Made by a program: the position numbers and the translations under genes
Origin: Reticulitermes speratus
Lineage: Eukaryota; Arthropoda; Insecta; Blattodea; Rhinotermitidae
Length of the DNA stretch: 64,000 bases
Reading direction: 5' to 3'
NCBI GenBank assembly: GCA_021186555.1
Contig: JAJKFL010000013.1
Coordinates: 35,244,743 to 35,308,742, forward strand
Shown here: in pieces, positions 1 to 10,365 of the stretch
Numbering within the stretch: position 1 is the stretch's first letter
How the letters are laid out: each line of letters begins with the position of its first letter
The notes under the pieces: model-generated
The model's database searches: none
Told to the model about the DNA's origin: nothing
The model's input: only the letters and a program-made list of their open reading frames with translations

Positions 1-1266
1 CATTCTGTAGGCTAAGTTACTTGATACTTAAGTTAGAAGTTGGAATATGTCACAGATAGAAATTCTGTTCTATTTGTGACAGAAGACAAACTGCTTTTAA
101 TATAACAACTGACAGACTGTAGGCGTTGTAGCAGAAACAGAAATGCTGAAACTGTACGGATCTCAAAGGACGTTTGAAGTGAAAGTTGCATGTAGATTTT
201 GGAGTGTACAGAGAAAATGATGCCTCGAATGTTGTTAATTTCTCTAAAAGCTATATCGTTTTTTATGCCTTATTCACTACTGTACTTTATTTCCGCCTTT
301 TCGGCTTCAGGCACAATTATCAGTTACTTTCAGCGTAAGTTTATTAGTATTAACTCGGCATAACATATTTTCCACAATTCCAAATTTAATTTATTTTAAT
401 AATTCTAAGCCTCTAAAACTTCATAATTAAGAATTAAATAAATAAAAGGGTAATTTTTATAACTATTCTCTTAATATGTATGTAATTGGATGCATTACCC
501 AAGTGAAATATTCACTATATTATTTATTTGGCGCAGTGCTGGTGGTACAGTTTATTTTTCACAAAATGTATGGGTAAAGTAAATGTACACAGTAGGACAG
601 AATATTATTCACCGTGACACTTCAGCCCTGGACAATTAGAGCCCTGCAGTCAGAGCTCCACCTTGTATTTATCGTCTCGTTTCTTCTTCTCTTGTGTACA
701 AATATTATACTCAGCATTTTGTTCACACTCTCTCACTCTACCTTCACTTCTCAGAATAAGATTGAAAAAGCACTTGTTTTAAACATGTTAAATTTTAACA
801 GAGCTTATTTAAAAATTGTCTTAAAATTCTGTTCCGTTATGGGACATTTGTGGGTGATTTATATCAAAATATAACAATAAGGGAATTGCATAATGAGAAG
901 TTTCGACTTCTGTACCTTACACTTCAACGGCTAATTAGGATGGGGCGTGTAACGAGAACAGGACATCTGAGAAATACACTTAAAACGTTCTTGACATAAG
1001 TAGGCATAGATAGGGAGATACTGCAAGTGGCTAATTATGGAATCTGATTATGAAATTTTATGAAACACCAGATAGCTTCTCGGCCAGCTGAATAATAATT
1101 GCAAAATTCCCAAGGAAACCCACTGTTTGTCTGGGTATTACTTAACATTACACTACTGTTGTGGCATAAACGTAAACATAAATTTGCCTTTCCGTGATTC
1201 AGTGCGTTGTTTCCTTACATGTACTATTTTTAGTTTTTTTTTACGTTTGTAATTACAAGAGCGTAC
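1..1266 (-). other. Shaw intron following the first coding exon (partial)
   Basis: AT-rich sequence downstream of the Shaw donor at 1266 on the minus strand. I see no second Shaw exon, no tRNA-like box and no clear mobile element here. The next coding exon should resume with the rest of the T1 domain and lies outside the window. Confidence 0.6.
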
Positions 1267-1486
1267 CGGTAGTAGTTTAGGACTTGTGCGAAGACGCCGG
1301 GGTGTCGGTCAAAGAAGTACTCGTTGAGGATGGGGTCGTAGTTAGCGAGCGCCTCTGTGAGCCGCGACAGACGTGTGGCTGGGATCTTCTTGAGGGTTGC
1401 TTTGTACGTCTCGTGCCGGATGCCCCCCACGTTCAGAACGACGCGGTTCTCCGCGTCCATATTAATCAGGTTCATCTTGGAGCCGG
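1267..1486 (-). CDS. Shaw: Shaw-type voltage-gated K+ channel, first coding exon (partial gene)
   Basis: This exon encodes the N-terminus of a Shaw/Kv3-family potassium channel, a plasma-membrane tetramer that repolarises neurons. The start codon is at 1475-1473 in a good context (CCAAG before ATG). It gives 69 full codons plus two bases of codon 70. The protein opens with [20 protein letters not shown], then [29 protein letters not shown] and LNYYR, which is the first half of the T1 (BTB-like) tetramerisation domain and closely matches insect Shaw as I know it. The zinc-site half of T1, the voltage sensor and the pore are absent and must lie in exons left of the window. The donor is CG followed by GTACGC at 1266-1261, splitting the Arg codon. 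A plausible acceptor (TGTTATGTTACAG) ends at 1487, leaving 11 bases of 5' untranslated exon. An upstream in-frame ATG at 1511 would lie in the intron, so I prefer 1475. Confidence 0.9.
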
Positions 1487-1545
1487 CTGTAACATAACAG
1501 ACACTTAACAACAGACTTGCTCGTCAATTTATGTATATATATATA

Positions 1546-1802
1546 TTTGTTTCCATTGCGCAACAGCCCCTACTGGGCCAGGGCCTACTCATTATCGAGG
1601 CTTCACTATCACACTCAGACGCACCACACTCGGTAAGACTCCTCTGCACGAGTAATCAGCCCGATGCAGAGACCTCTAACTGACAACACACAACACTCAC
1701 AAGAGACAGACATCCATGCCCCCGGCGAGATTCGAACCCACAATCCCAGCAAGCAAATGGTCGCAGACCCACGCCTTAGACCGCGCGGTAACTGGGATCG
1801 GT
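1546..1802 (-). mobile_element. SINE-1 copy 1 (tRNA-derived)
   Basis: The copy reads on the minus strand from a tRNA-like head at the right (CCGATCCCAGT, A-box-like GCGCGGTCTAAGGCG, B-box GGGTTCGAATC) to an A-rich end at the left, next to the Shaw exon. The body contains the family landmarks GAGTGTTGTGTGTTGTCAG, GAGGTCTCTGC, AGGAGTCCTACCGAGTGTGGT and GGCTGTTGCGC. It lies 60 bases upstream of the Shaw acceptor and is in the same direction as Shaw. It is diverged at both boxes. Confidence 0.85.
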
Positions 1803-4019
1803 GGTCAATTTATATACACACCCGCAAATGGGAACATTATGAGCTAAAAGATAAAATGAAGCTGTACTTTTGCTTAGTTGATTAGTAATTACGGCTTGGA
1901 GACTTGTGGAGGACGGGGGTATGGTTCCACGCACTCTTGATTTCGGCGGAAGGTGAAGGAATGTAAGTGCTTTTTTCTTTCAACGAAAGCATTTATGCTT
2001 CGCTTGTAAGTAGCTGTGTGCGTTTTGTAACGTAGGAAATGCAGTACGACACAGCATTTATTCGTCAGGAAGTGGGCAGATTCACAGTTCGAGTAGTGGC
2101 CCAAAAGTAGGCTATCGCACATGCTTCAGAGAGAGAGAGAACTGGATTAGTAGTGCCGCCATCTCGTGTGGATGCATTTCCTCAAGATACGTCACTGGCC
2201 GTATGCTCTCATGCAGAAGTGACTTAGCACCAAAATATTCATTTTCAAAGCAATTGGTTTTCCAGGAAATGTTTCTTAAAAAGAATTTCCTGGCGTGTAT
2301 TGAGCGAAAATAACATTCTGAAACGTTGATCTGATAATGGTGTACTTTAAAATTATTTATCAACAGGAATATATTTCCGTGAATGGAACACAAGACTCGA
2401 AAAAAAAGAAAAAAGGAAAAAGGACATACTCGTACGTTCTCTGCAGGCTGGCGGGAGCTTCACTAGATGCCCACGTCGTAGCGCTGCTGTCTGCTGTCCA
2501 CTCTCACGTGGATCCTGCTGTTACTGCAGTCGCTTGCGATACCTCGGCCTTCTGCATAAAGCCTCGTGCACACCGCCTCCTGCAAAACGACAATGGCGAT
2601 TATGACGAGGAAGAGGATAACAATAATATTTACGACTACGTCAAACGTCTAGAGCTCACAGCACTAAAATTCGATGCTAATGGGCACACATCTAGTCCAA
2701 AGCCCACGCATGTTCGATGACGTTACAACACACTGAAGGTACTTGACACTTATGATGACTAGTTTTCTGGTCTTCATCCATCGTCTTGTATTAAAAATGA
2801 ACACGTTTTCGTAAATTGGGTCTGTCCCCTTTTTCAGGCTAAATGGTGTGATGACACTCACTGAGTTGGTCCGACAGAAAGAGGTAATGTCAGACGTTGC
2901 ACGATGGACAAAGTCCAGAAATCAAGTAGTCCTGATCGTAATATGTCATCGTCCGAAGCATTTAGAACTGAAGATACTTGTATTATACCTGGTACTTAGA
3001 AACATGCCAACATATTTCATTAAGAATTATTGTGCATATTTTAAAAGGTAAATGATGCACGTTAAAAAATTCGTATGTCCCGTTTTCTTCAGTAAAATTA
3101 AAATGAAAATTTGTCCCTGTGTCGGACGTAAATATACACGCATAATATCCACAGTAGATGGCGGTAGCTTTATGCCCCTGCGAAAATAGACGGTGGCGCT
3201 CCATGGATAGGAGGCTGGATGGAACCCGTAAACATAGGCATAACTTAGGGGTGCGGGCAATGGGGCAAATGCCCCCCTAATATTTTTCTACCAACGAATA
3301 GTTTTTTTTTTTGGCTACTGAGTTGAAGAGTGGCAAATAAAAAAAATTGGGTTGAAAGTGGGGGAAAGCGGTGCTTGTATATTAAGGACTGGTTCAATCC
3401 AATCTTTCCCCTCTTTCTAACTTGATTACTTCGTTGAGGTCTTAACACCCATGGTCGATTCCCCCCCCCCCCTCTCCCATTGTTATTAGCCAAGTTACGC
3501 CTATGTCCGTAGATAATCTGGATACAAATTCCTCAGCCTGGAATCTAACCCAATACCTCGGTTCGTCCACTCCGCATTCCAGTTCCTATACTGACTAAAA
3601 CATCTCGGTCACTTGTAATGGAGATATAATAGTAACAATAATAGTAGTAATAATAGTAATAATACTAGTAATAATAACCTACAGCTTACATATTGTACTG
3701 CAGAAAGTAACATTATTGAATCATGTCGAACTGTACGCTGATTCCTAAACATGCAAGAGAAGACAACATTCTTGTGTCAAACTTTGACGTCATTCTTCAA
3801 CCCTGAAGACAGAGGCAGCATGTTCCTCCGAAAAGTCGATACTCGCCTATAAGAGTTCATAATACGGCCACAATCTGAAAAATCTCCGCTGTAATAATCT
3901 GGAAACTTATCTCAGATCCGACAGATGCTTTATCCTGAAGTATAGTCATTGTAAGACTTCTCTGTTTTGGGCAGTTAGTACGAGAAACAAATATTTGTCC
4001 ACTGCAGAAACAAAGCCTT
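1803..4019. other. No gene seen; simple-sequence patches and motif relics
   Basis: Mostly unassigned AT-rich sequence. There is an A-rich patch at 2399-2422, a homopolymer C run near 3463-3472 and an imperfect AAT/AGT repeat at 3627-3678. At 2906-2925 the string ATGGACAAAGTCCAGAAA recurs near 52470. At 3800-3840 a CTGAAGA...CGAAA motif resembles the decayed foldback motif described elsewhere. The open frames here have no recognisable domain. Confidence 0.4.
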
Positions 4020-4345
4020 ATGAAATTGGAAAGTGAGTTTAAGCAATTGGGCTGCATAGCGTTTATGTTACTCGTTTTGTTCGAGTTCCTGTTTTGGTCG
4101 TCTATCCAGGGGCACCGCGTGGAGGCGACCACTTCACCCCTACAGCGACACCTGAACAGGATTGGAAGAAATTATTCTGCGTTGTGTCCACTGTGCGACG
4201 ACAAAGAAGAAATGGACCTTAGCCACATCCAGAAATGTCAGAGTTTGACAGATAACACGGACAATGCCAACAACCAGGATAAATGGTGAAATCTATCAAA
4301 ATTATATTGGACTGCAAGAAAGAAAATGGGAGACATCCCTCTAAC
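4020..4345 (+). mobile_element. Jockey/R1-like LINE fragment (C-terminal zinc-finger region)
   Basis: The forward frame contains SPLQRHLNRIGRNYSALCPLC followed about ten residues later by EEMDLSHIQKC. That is the CX2C...HX4C knuckle with LNRIG lead-in found at the C-terminus of many Jockey- and R1-type LINE polymerases. After a stop near 4287 a homologous-looking stretch continues (LSKLYWTARKKMGDIPLTG). No reverse-transcriptase motif is present, so this is a short dead 3' remnant. The family name is from motif resemblance only. Confidence 0.5.
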
Positions 4346-5850
4346 TGGCTTAGGAAAAAAAAAAAAGTTTAAACAAGCGACGCAAACGTGGTAATTGCAG
4401 TGTAGAGTAAATCAGGTGGCAGGATGTGCTGAACCCATGTGGAAGAGCCAGAAGCTCCTAGGTGATTGACAGAGGATGATTAAGTTATATTGTTGCGAGG
4501 CACTTGTGCTGCTGGAAATAACAGGAAGAGAAGAGGGAGACGACGAAGCAGACGTAGAAAATGAAATAAAAACAAAGATTGCGGATAAAAGGACCTGGCC
4601 AAAAGGAAATTTAGAGAAAATAAATAAAAATGCCATTACAATTGGAGTGAAGATAATACCGATGACACCACAGTGTAGAAGAAGAAGAAGAAGAAGAACA
4701 GCAACAAAATAAAAAACGGAATTGCGGGTAGTTAGGAATGCGACCACACTTTGGCGGAAATAAACGGAAGTGAAGCATGCCTGTCATTCAGACAGTGTTG
4801 TAGGCTCGAACTTTGTTGGAAATAGTCACACAGCGTGGATGTTCAGTGACAGTGATTTCATGTAGCTGTATCTAAATCGCTATAAAGTATAAGGCAGACC
4901 ATGAACAAAGTGGGTTTAGCGGCTTCCAGTGCGGGTGCATATATGTACATACGTTTATATACGTATATAATTCTCTACTGTACATATATTGTGTATACGT
5001 ATTATGTATGCATACGCGTAATATGCGTCTTTGTCAGGACCACAAAATCAGCACTTCCATTACGTGATACGCTTTGTAACAATACACAAAACATCTTGCT
5101 CAGACAAGCATTATCGAGGATGAGCCAGCTTACATATCGCAGTCTGCCTCGTGGGTGATGTCATGCGACGTCAGCTTACCCAGCTGTAGCCGAAGGTGCC
5201 ACATACATGCGACAGCACGTAGCAGAGTCACGATGTCAGGGGAAACTTGTGAAGCATTGCAGACGAAAGGGTTCCCAGAAGTGGAATGCCCTATAGCACT
5301 GTAACTAACGCACTCACACTTTCGCTGTTGTATTCTAACTAGAATGATAACGCATTCTATAGCGTGAACCTATTACTTAGCTGTCGTTCGTTGCTCGCGC
5401 TCTCTGCCAATCGCAACTGTGCTTTCTTTTTTTATGGATCGGCTTCGTGATATTATCTTCACGAAGGTCACTTCTGATCAGCAAGTTCCTCTTAAATATT
5501 CTGCAAATACGTAGTGGGTGCAGCACTGGCACCTCACTGGCTACTGGCGTTGTATAAGGGTGGATGAATGGAAAAGTTATGTGTGAAAACTTAGCTGGAG
5601 ATAGGAATTGTCGAATTTAAACCTGGAAATTTTAGCGGGGTTTATATTGGTTTTAATAAATGTCGAATACTAATGTTACTCCTCTGGTTTGACACCATCT
5701 GATTAGCGTTAGTGAGGAATATGTCACCTCTATACTTAGGATGCTCCTCAGAAATGCTGCTATTTGTGAACAAGACTATATCAAAATCCGTATCACAAAC
5801 TGAATACTCATCGTCGCAAAAACTTCAGAATTAAGTTATATGGTCTATAA
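4346..5850. other. No gene seen
   Basis: A-rich sequence with a short AGA repeat at 4678-4697, a TATA/TACATA-rich patch at 4940-5010 and otherwise no structure I can name. The opposing frames at 4412-4747 are created by purine-rich composition. Confidence 0.35.
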
Positions 5851-6081
5851 GTCCCCCCCCCCCCCCCATGGCTCGACTGCCCCAGTGGGCCAGGGCCTCC
5901 TCATTGTCGAGGCTTCACGATCACACTCAGACACACCATACTCGGGAGGACTCCTTTGGACGAGTTATTAGCCCGTCGCAGAGACCTCTGCCAGACAACA
6001 CACATCACTCACAACAGACAGACATCCATCCCTCCGGCGGGATTCGAACCCGCAATCCCAGCAAGCAAGCGGCAGCAGATG
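5851..6081 (-). mobile_element. SINE-1 copy 2, C-tract in place of the A-tail
   Basis: Minus-strand SINE-1 running from a truncated head near 6081 through the B-box (GGGATTCGAACCCGC on the plus strand at about 6037) to the family end CATGGCTCGACTGCCCC at 5866. Where other copies have oligo-T on the plus strand, this one has a run of 15 or more C. The left part of the tRNA head, including the A-box, is missing. Confidence 0.8.
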
Positions 6082-6652
6082 GTCTATAAGTAGGTCTAAT
6101 AAAATAGTCGTACTAGAGGTCTGAAGTTCTGACAGCAGTTTTGCTCAAGATGCAAGTCACCTAGGATATGACGCCGCTTCGATTACCGTTCGTGCTATTA
6201 CAGAAGATTTGAATCTTTAGTCATATAAGGCATTCATCATATGTCGTTTGTAGGATCGGCATTAAAATTTCGGGAGAACGTATTCCGGTATCACCTAATA
6301 CAAGAAACATGAAGTACTTCAGTAAGCAGATGCTGAAATGTTGTTTGAATTGTTTCTTTTCTCTGCCACGGCGCAACTCGAAGTCGTAACGATCCTGCGT
6401 CACGTCATCGGGCACGCGTAGCCAGAGCCACCCCGCGGCTCTACTAGGCAACAGCCCGAGCCCTGCCCAACTTCATTAACAAAGACAGTCTCCTCCCTTT
6501 TAACGTAGACTTCTGTAAGAAAACGGATGGCAATATCGACCCACATGTTAAATGACGAGAATTGAAAGTGACAAGATTAAATCGAGGTGTCCGTTCTGTT
6601 AAATTAAACTAGCTGAGAACGCAATGACCTGCATTTTACATTCACCAACCAG

Positions 6653-6699
6653 CTGACTAACTAACTAACTAACTAGACTGACTGAATGACTGACTGACT
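6653..6699 (+). repeat. CTAA/CTGA tetranucleotide microsatellite
   Basis: Imperfect tandem CTAA units change to CTGA units, ending just before the direct repeat that flanks the next foldback element. Confidence 0.8.
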
Positions 6700-6711
6700 T
6701 CTTAGAGCAGA

Positions 6712-6952
6712 TCACGTTGTGGTCACCGTGCATCTTGACATTAATTTTCAGTTTTTAAACCAACGAATGCGTCTTTTATTTTCGTATTTCTGTTCAATTA
6801 ACCCTACATATGTTTCGGCCGCGACCCGACCATCATCAGGGCTGCATTGATAAGTTCAATGATGATGGTCGGGTCGCGGCCGAAACATATGTAGGGTTAA
6901 TTGAACAGAAATACGAAAATAAAAGTGCATTTGTTGGTTAAGAAACTGCAAA
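6712..6952 (-). mobile_element. Foldback element e1 with 12-base direct repeats
   Basis: Two near-perfect inverted arms (about 6747-6836 and 6859-6949) surround a spacer of about 22 bases. Each arm carries a GGCCGAAACATATGT motif with the hairpin-forming TGATGATGGTCGGGTCGCGG. TCTTAGAGCAGA occurs exactly at 6700-6711 and again at 6953-6964, so the insertion is bounded by a 12-base target-site duplication. Outside the left arm there is an unpaired stretch (6712-6746) that, read on the minus strand, resembles the one-sided 3' tail of element e2 (TGCACGG then ACAA). This sets the orientation as minus. Confidence 0.8.
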
Positions 6953-7123
6953 TCTTAGAGCAGAGTTTTTCGTGAAATCAGCACAGTTATTTGAGAACTG
7001 TCTGGAACTCCAAGATTTATTACAGTGGTCCCTGTGCTGAGCCAAATTAATTCAGTCCACATCTGCTTACTATAAAAACCAACGATTTGCACATACAAAG
7101 TATATATAACAAATATACAATGT

Positions 7124-7167
7124 TCCCTCCTACATGTTTCGGCAGTCGACCGCCATCTTCAGTGAGC
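7124..7167 (-). ncRNA. Hammerhead-like motif, left arm of e2
   Basis: On the minus strand: GCTCA, CTGAAGA, T, GGCGGT-CG-ACTGCC hairpin, GAAA, self-complementary ACATGT, A, then GGAGG. The hairpin is intact. The outer helix is weaker than in the right arm because of a C-to-A change next to CTGAAGA. Confidence 0.45.
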
Positions 7168-7242
7168 AATACCTAAAACATGTATGATTTAAAACCTAAT
7201 AAAGCCAGTTCATTAGGTTTTAAATCATACGTTTTACGTGTT

Positions 7243-7284
7243 GCTCCCTGAAGATGGCGGTCGACTGCCGAAACATGTAGGAGC
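7243..7284 (+). ncRNA. Hammerhead-like motif, right arm of e2
   Basis: In order: GCTCC (7243-7247), CTGAAGA (7248-7254), T, hairpin GGCGGT-CG-ACTGCC (7256-7269), GAAA, palindromic ACATGT (7273-7278), A at the cleavage-site position, GGAGC (7280-7284). GCTCC and GGAGC pair perfectly as stem I, and GTA satisfies the NUH rule. The difference from a textbook hammerhead is the single T between the GA of CTGANGA and stem II. Activity is not shown. Confidence 0.5.
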
Positions 7285-7394
7285 GAAGATTCTATATTTC
7301 TTATATATACTTTATATGTGCAAATCGTTGGTTTTAGTAGTAGGAAGCATATATTGCACGGAATGAACAATATCAAAAATTCAGTCCACAACTG

Positions 7395-7570
7395 TTTAAA
7401 ATTCATGTAACATTATCCTCCCATCTGTGCCAAGGTTTTCCAAGTAGTCGCTTATCTTCATTGTTTACCACACCACTTCGCGTTACATAACCTGCCCACC
7501 TAATCCTCCTTGCTTTCGATCGACGCAATAATATTCTATGAGTAACTTAGTAAATATTAAAAAAACACTT
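7395..7570 (-). mobile_element. LINE-B 3' coding fragment
   Basis: On the minus strand a frame reads SKARRIRWAGYVTR, then LLGKPWHRWEDNV. These match the well-known C-terminal tail of an abundant insect non-LTR retrotransposon (SRRMRWAGHVAR...LGRPRRRWEDNIKMDL type). An NIIASIESK stretch precedes it in another frame, implying one frameshift. Only the extreme C-terminus survives. Confidence 0.7.
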
Positions 7571-8226
7571 GTTATACATTTTCTTGGTCCTCCTGTTACT
7601 TTTTCTTTCTTAGGTCGAAATATTTTCCTCGCAACTCCATTCTGAAACATTCTCAAGTATATAAAAATATAAGAGATAATAAGCACGTATATACAACTTA
7701 ATGTTAATTAAAAAGGTGACTAAAATTAATTAGTTTTGTGTTGTATGGAAGTGCTTAATCTATCTTATGTGTTTATGCCTGTGCCTAACGATGGTTTCAT
7801 AAATAAGTCAAAACAATTAGCACGTTTTGGACTTAAAAAATATTGTCTGAAGCTACATTGTGATTGAAGGTTCATTGGTTCATTTGTCTGTTCATGCATC
7901 ACAGCAGGATGTCTCATCCTCAGCTTAACTCCCAGCTCTTCCCTAATTATTTCAGTACTTATTTGGTCCCTTAGGTTTTGCCACTGATCGGAGGAGTTGC
8001 ATCGACTCAGCTGCCAATGTTTTTGTCTGTCACTTCCCAAAGTTATCCAGACTTCGGTTTTTGTTGTAGTTTCCATCATTTCGTACGACAGATATTAGGT
8101 GAATACTCAGACATAGGCTGAGAACACATTATTTCACATTAGTCTATCAAATTTCATTTAACCCTTCAACGCTGCACAAGTGAAGAAGTGTAGTTACATA
8201 AAGAGAAATCAGAATACAATATGTTT
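7571..8226. other. No gene seen
   Basis: Unassigned AT-rich sequence. A 104-codon minus frame at 7765-8079 has no recognisable motif. Confidence 0.3.
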
Positions 8227-8464
8227 GATATCAGGCGTCAGTCGCGATGTTGATGAGATCTGCGCTCTTCTGGGATATTACGCAGCGTCGAGTGGTAATC
8301 CTTTACCGACGTTTCGGGACAACGTATCGGTCTTATCTTCAAGGGTCAAGTCGAAGAAGAAAGGACTTCTTGACCCTTGAAGATGGTACCGATACGTTGT
8401 ACCGAAACGTCGGCAAAGGATTACTACTCGACGCTGCGTAATGTATCAAAAGAGCGTAGATTTT
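8227..8464 (-). mobile_element. Foldback element f1 (GAGATCTGCGC / CGAAACGTCGG family)
   Basis: Long inverted arms meet near 8345-8360. They end outside in GAGATCTGCGCTCTTCTGGG and carry CCGACGTTTCGGGAC on the left against GTACCGAAACGTCGGC on the right. The one-sided tail (ATCAGGCGTCAGTCGCGATG on the plus strand) is at the left, so the element is in minus orientation. In the right arm the hairpin reads GGTAC...GTACC where relatives have GGGAC...GTCCC, a double compensatory change. Both strands are open because of the palindrome; this is not a protein gene. Confidence 0.8.
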
Positions 8465-8992
8465 AAGAAAACAATGTATTTGGTTATATTATATTTTATT
8501 GTAAAATTATTATGAATCCTGACTGTAAAGGGACGTGACTGGAGCTATTAGTGTCCTATAGCTTACTGGATTACGGTAGGCCTATTGTCACAGAAATTGC
8601 TTGGGGATAGCTGAGCAAAAACAATTATGACCTCATTCAGTTTTGAGATGCGGAAACAGGACTTGCAGAATGTGAAGCAGGACCACTCAACCACGAGGTT
8701 CGGTATGTACAGTTGGGTTTGTTAAAACAGAAGATGAGTTTGGTTGAAGGAAACACGAAATAATTGAAAACGTTTTAGTGGGATAGTTCTGTGTGATGTT
8801 TTACTGGAAAACAGATAAGGAAATGACGTGTTAATATCTGTCACGCTAGGGAGACAGGCTGTAGCCACTAACATCATTTCATAAAAATATACAACACCTT
8901 TCAGCATGAAGTTTTTTTAATTATGTATAAAGATTCAGTTCGCACCTCGCAGAGAACGTATACTATATCCGTATAACGATCAGCCAGTTAAT
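8465..8992. other. No gene seen
   Basis: Unassigned sequence without repeats I can name. Confidence 0.3.
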
Positions 8993-9010
8993 GCTGTTTA
9001 GGGAAATAAT

Positions 9011-9132
9011 AATAATAATAATAATAATAACCATGGCTCAACAGCCCTATATGGGCTCGGGCCTCCTCTTGCCTCCTTTTTTCGAGGTTACTAAGTCGTG
9101 CGCATTCGTGGAAGTTGGTGACTGGCCAACTG
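9011..9132 (-). mobile_element. SINE-1 copy 3, truncated, with 18-base TSD
   Basis: The 3' part of SINE-1 (CCATGGCTCAACAGCCC, GAGGTT) lies behind an AAT-repeat tail. It is bounded by an exact 18-base direct repeat, GCTGTTTAGGGAAATAAT, at 8993-9010 and 9133-9150. The right 45 bases do not match the family body, so the 5' end is chimeric or rearranged. Confidence 0.75.
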
Positions 9133-9150
9133 GCTGTTTAGGGAAATAAT

Positions 9151-9861
9151 AGCTATTTATTGTGAGATCCATATGGAACACATAAATTCCCTGTGTGGGT
9201 AAAATGCAGAATTTTTTAATGTTAAGAGATCAAGGTACCTATAGTAACAACTGTGCTTGAAAGGGATAAACAGGTCTTTCATAATGCCACAGAACTAAAA
9301 ATATTGTTGTAATGACGACATTTGTGCACTTGATTCAACACTTCTTATATAACATGGGAGTCAACATATTTAACTGTCTAACTAAAAAAAAAAAATTATA
9401 ACGAACACCAGCATAAAGAGCTAGAAGCGTAAACAAGATCAACAAGGCCACCTGCAATGAACTTTATACTGCATATTCTTTTATCACACCGAATTACAGA
9501 AGCGTAACATACGAACCCTCTTTTAACTATATTTTAATCATTTAATTGTTATCATATCAAATCTGACACAGCAACGTGTATTGGTTTGAATGTGAAAGTG
9601 AGATTCCAATTATTAATATTTTTGAATACAGTTGTTTACAGTACTTTTTATGAATTTCATATGATTGGCCTGAAGGTTGTCCATATTTGGTCGAAGCATG
9701 TTGCCAGAATAAAGTACGTAATATGCACTAGTTGTGTTTTACACTAATTAGTTCCTTAATTATAACTCACTTTTCACTTGATCCTCTTAATTAGAACTTC
9801 ATGATGCACTTTCTAATTTGGTGATTTTTTAATTTAAACATATTTTATATAATACTAAATG
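9151..9861. other. No gene seen
   Basis: AT-rich, unassigned. Confidence 0.3.
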
Positions 9862-9870
9862 TGTTACAGG

Positions 9871-10130
9871 CCGATCCCAGTGGCCGCGCGGTCTAAGGCG
9901 TGGGTCTACGGCCGCTTGTTTCCTGGGATTGTGGGTTCGAATCCCGCCTAGGGCATGGATGTCTGTCTCTTGTGAGTGTTGTGTGTTGTCAGGTAGAGGT
10001 CTCTGCGACGAGCTGGTAACTCGTCCAGAGGAGTCCTACCGTGTCTAGTGTGTCTAAAAGTGTGATCGTGAAGCCTCGAAAATGAGGAGGCCTAGCCCCC
10101 AAGGGCTGTCGAGCCGTTGGAAAAAAAAAA
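9871..10130 (+). mobile_element. SINE-1 copy 4, full length
   Basis: A full head starts at CCGATCCCAGTGGCCGCGCG, with a B-box GGGTTCGAATCCCGC near 9933. The complete body follows and the copy ends in GTCGAGCCGTTGG plus A10. TGTTACAG at 9862-9869 is repeated at 10131-10138 as target-site duplication. This is a good type copy for the family. Confidence 0.9.
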
Positions 10131-10192
10131 TGTTACAGTATCCATTCTGTACTTTATTTGCAAAATCGAATACGATTTCTGGTTTGATATCA

Positions 10193-10355
10193 TTCATTCA
10201 TTCTGTAGTCTGTCTTACGACAGGTCCGTAGCCTCTTCCAAAGCGAGTTCTCCATTGTGTGCGATCTAGTGCTTCCTCTTTCAATTTCCACTATCTTCTC
10301 TTTTCCTTAAGGTCATCCAGTAGCTGCTTACGTCTTCTCCCTCGTCTTCCCGTCA
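10193..10355 (-). mobile_element. LINE-A 3' fragment with 10-base TSD
   Basis: Reverse complement of the LINE-A 3' end seen at 35.9-36.1 kb, running from the MTGRRGRR region to the GACAGACTACAGAATGAATG end. TTTGATATCA at 10183-10192 recurs at 10356-10365, a target-site duplication for a 5'-truncated insertion. The 3' end is a short GAAT repeat. Confidence 0.85.
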
Positions 10356-10365
10356 TTTGATATCA

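Larger units (their letters stand above)
7062..7377 (+). mobile_element. Foldback element e2 with 13-base direct repeats
   Basis: Inverted arms lie at about 7074-7200 and 7213-7337. AATTCAGTCCACA is present at 7049-7061 and repeated exactly at 7378-7390, a 13-base target-site duplication. The right arm is followed by a one-sided tail of about 40 bases containing TATTGCACGGAATGAACAA. A related tail ends element e6. Each arm contains the hammerhead-like motif. Variable-length duplications with a defined 3' tail fit RNA-mediated insertion better than cut-and-paste. Confidence 0.8.

Noticed and set aside
1284-1508. Plus-strand frame opposite the Shaw exon
   Set aside because: It is the antisense shadow of a highly conserved coding exon.
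9871-9945. Functional tRNA gene at the SINE-1 head
   Set aside because: A-box and B-box are present, but the sequence continues into a SINE body with an A-tail and TSD, and I could not fold a full cloverleaf with paired acceptor arms.
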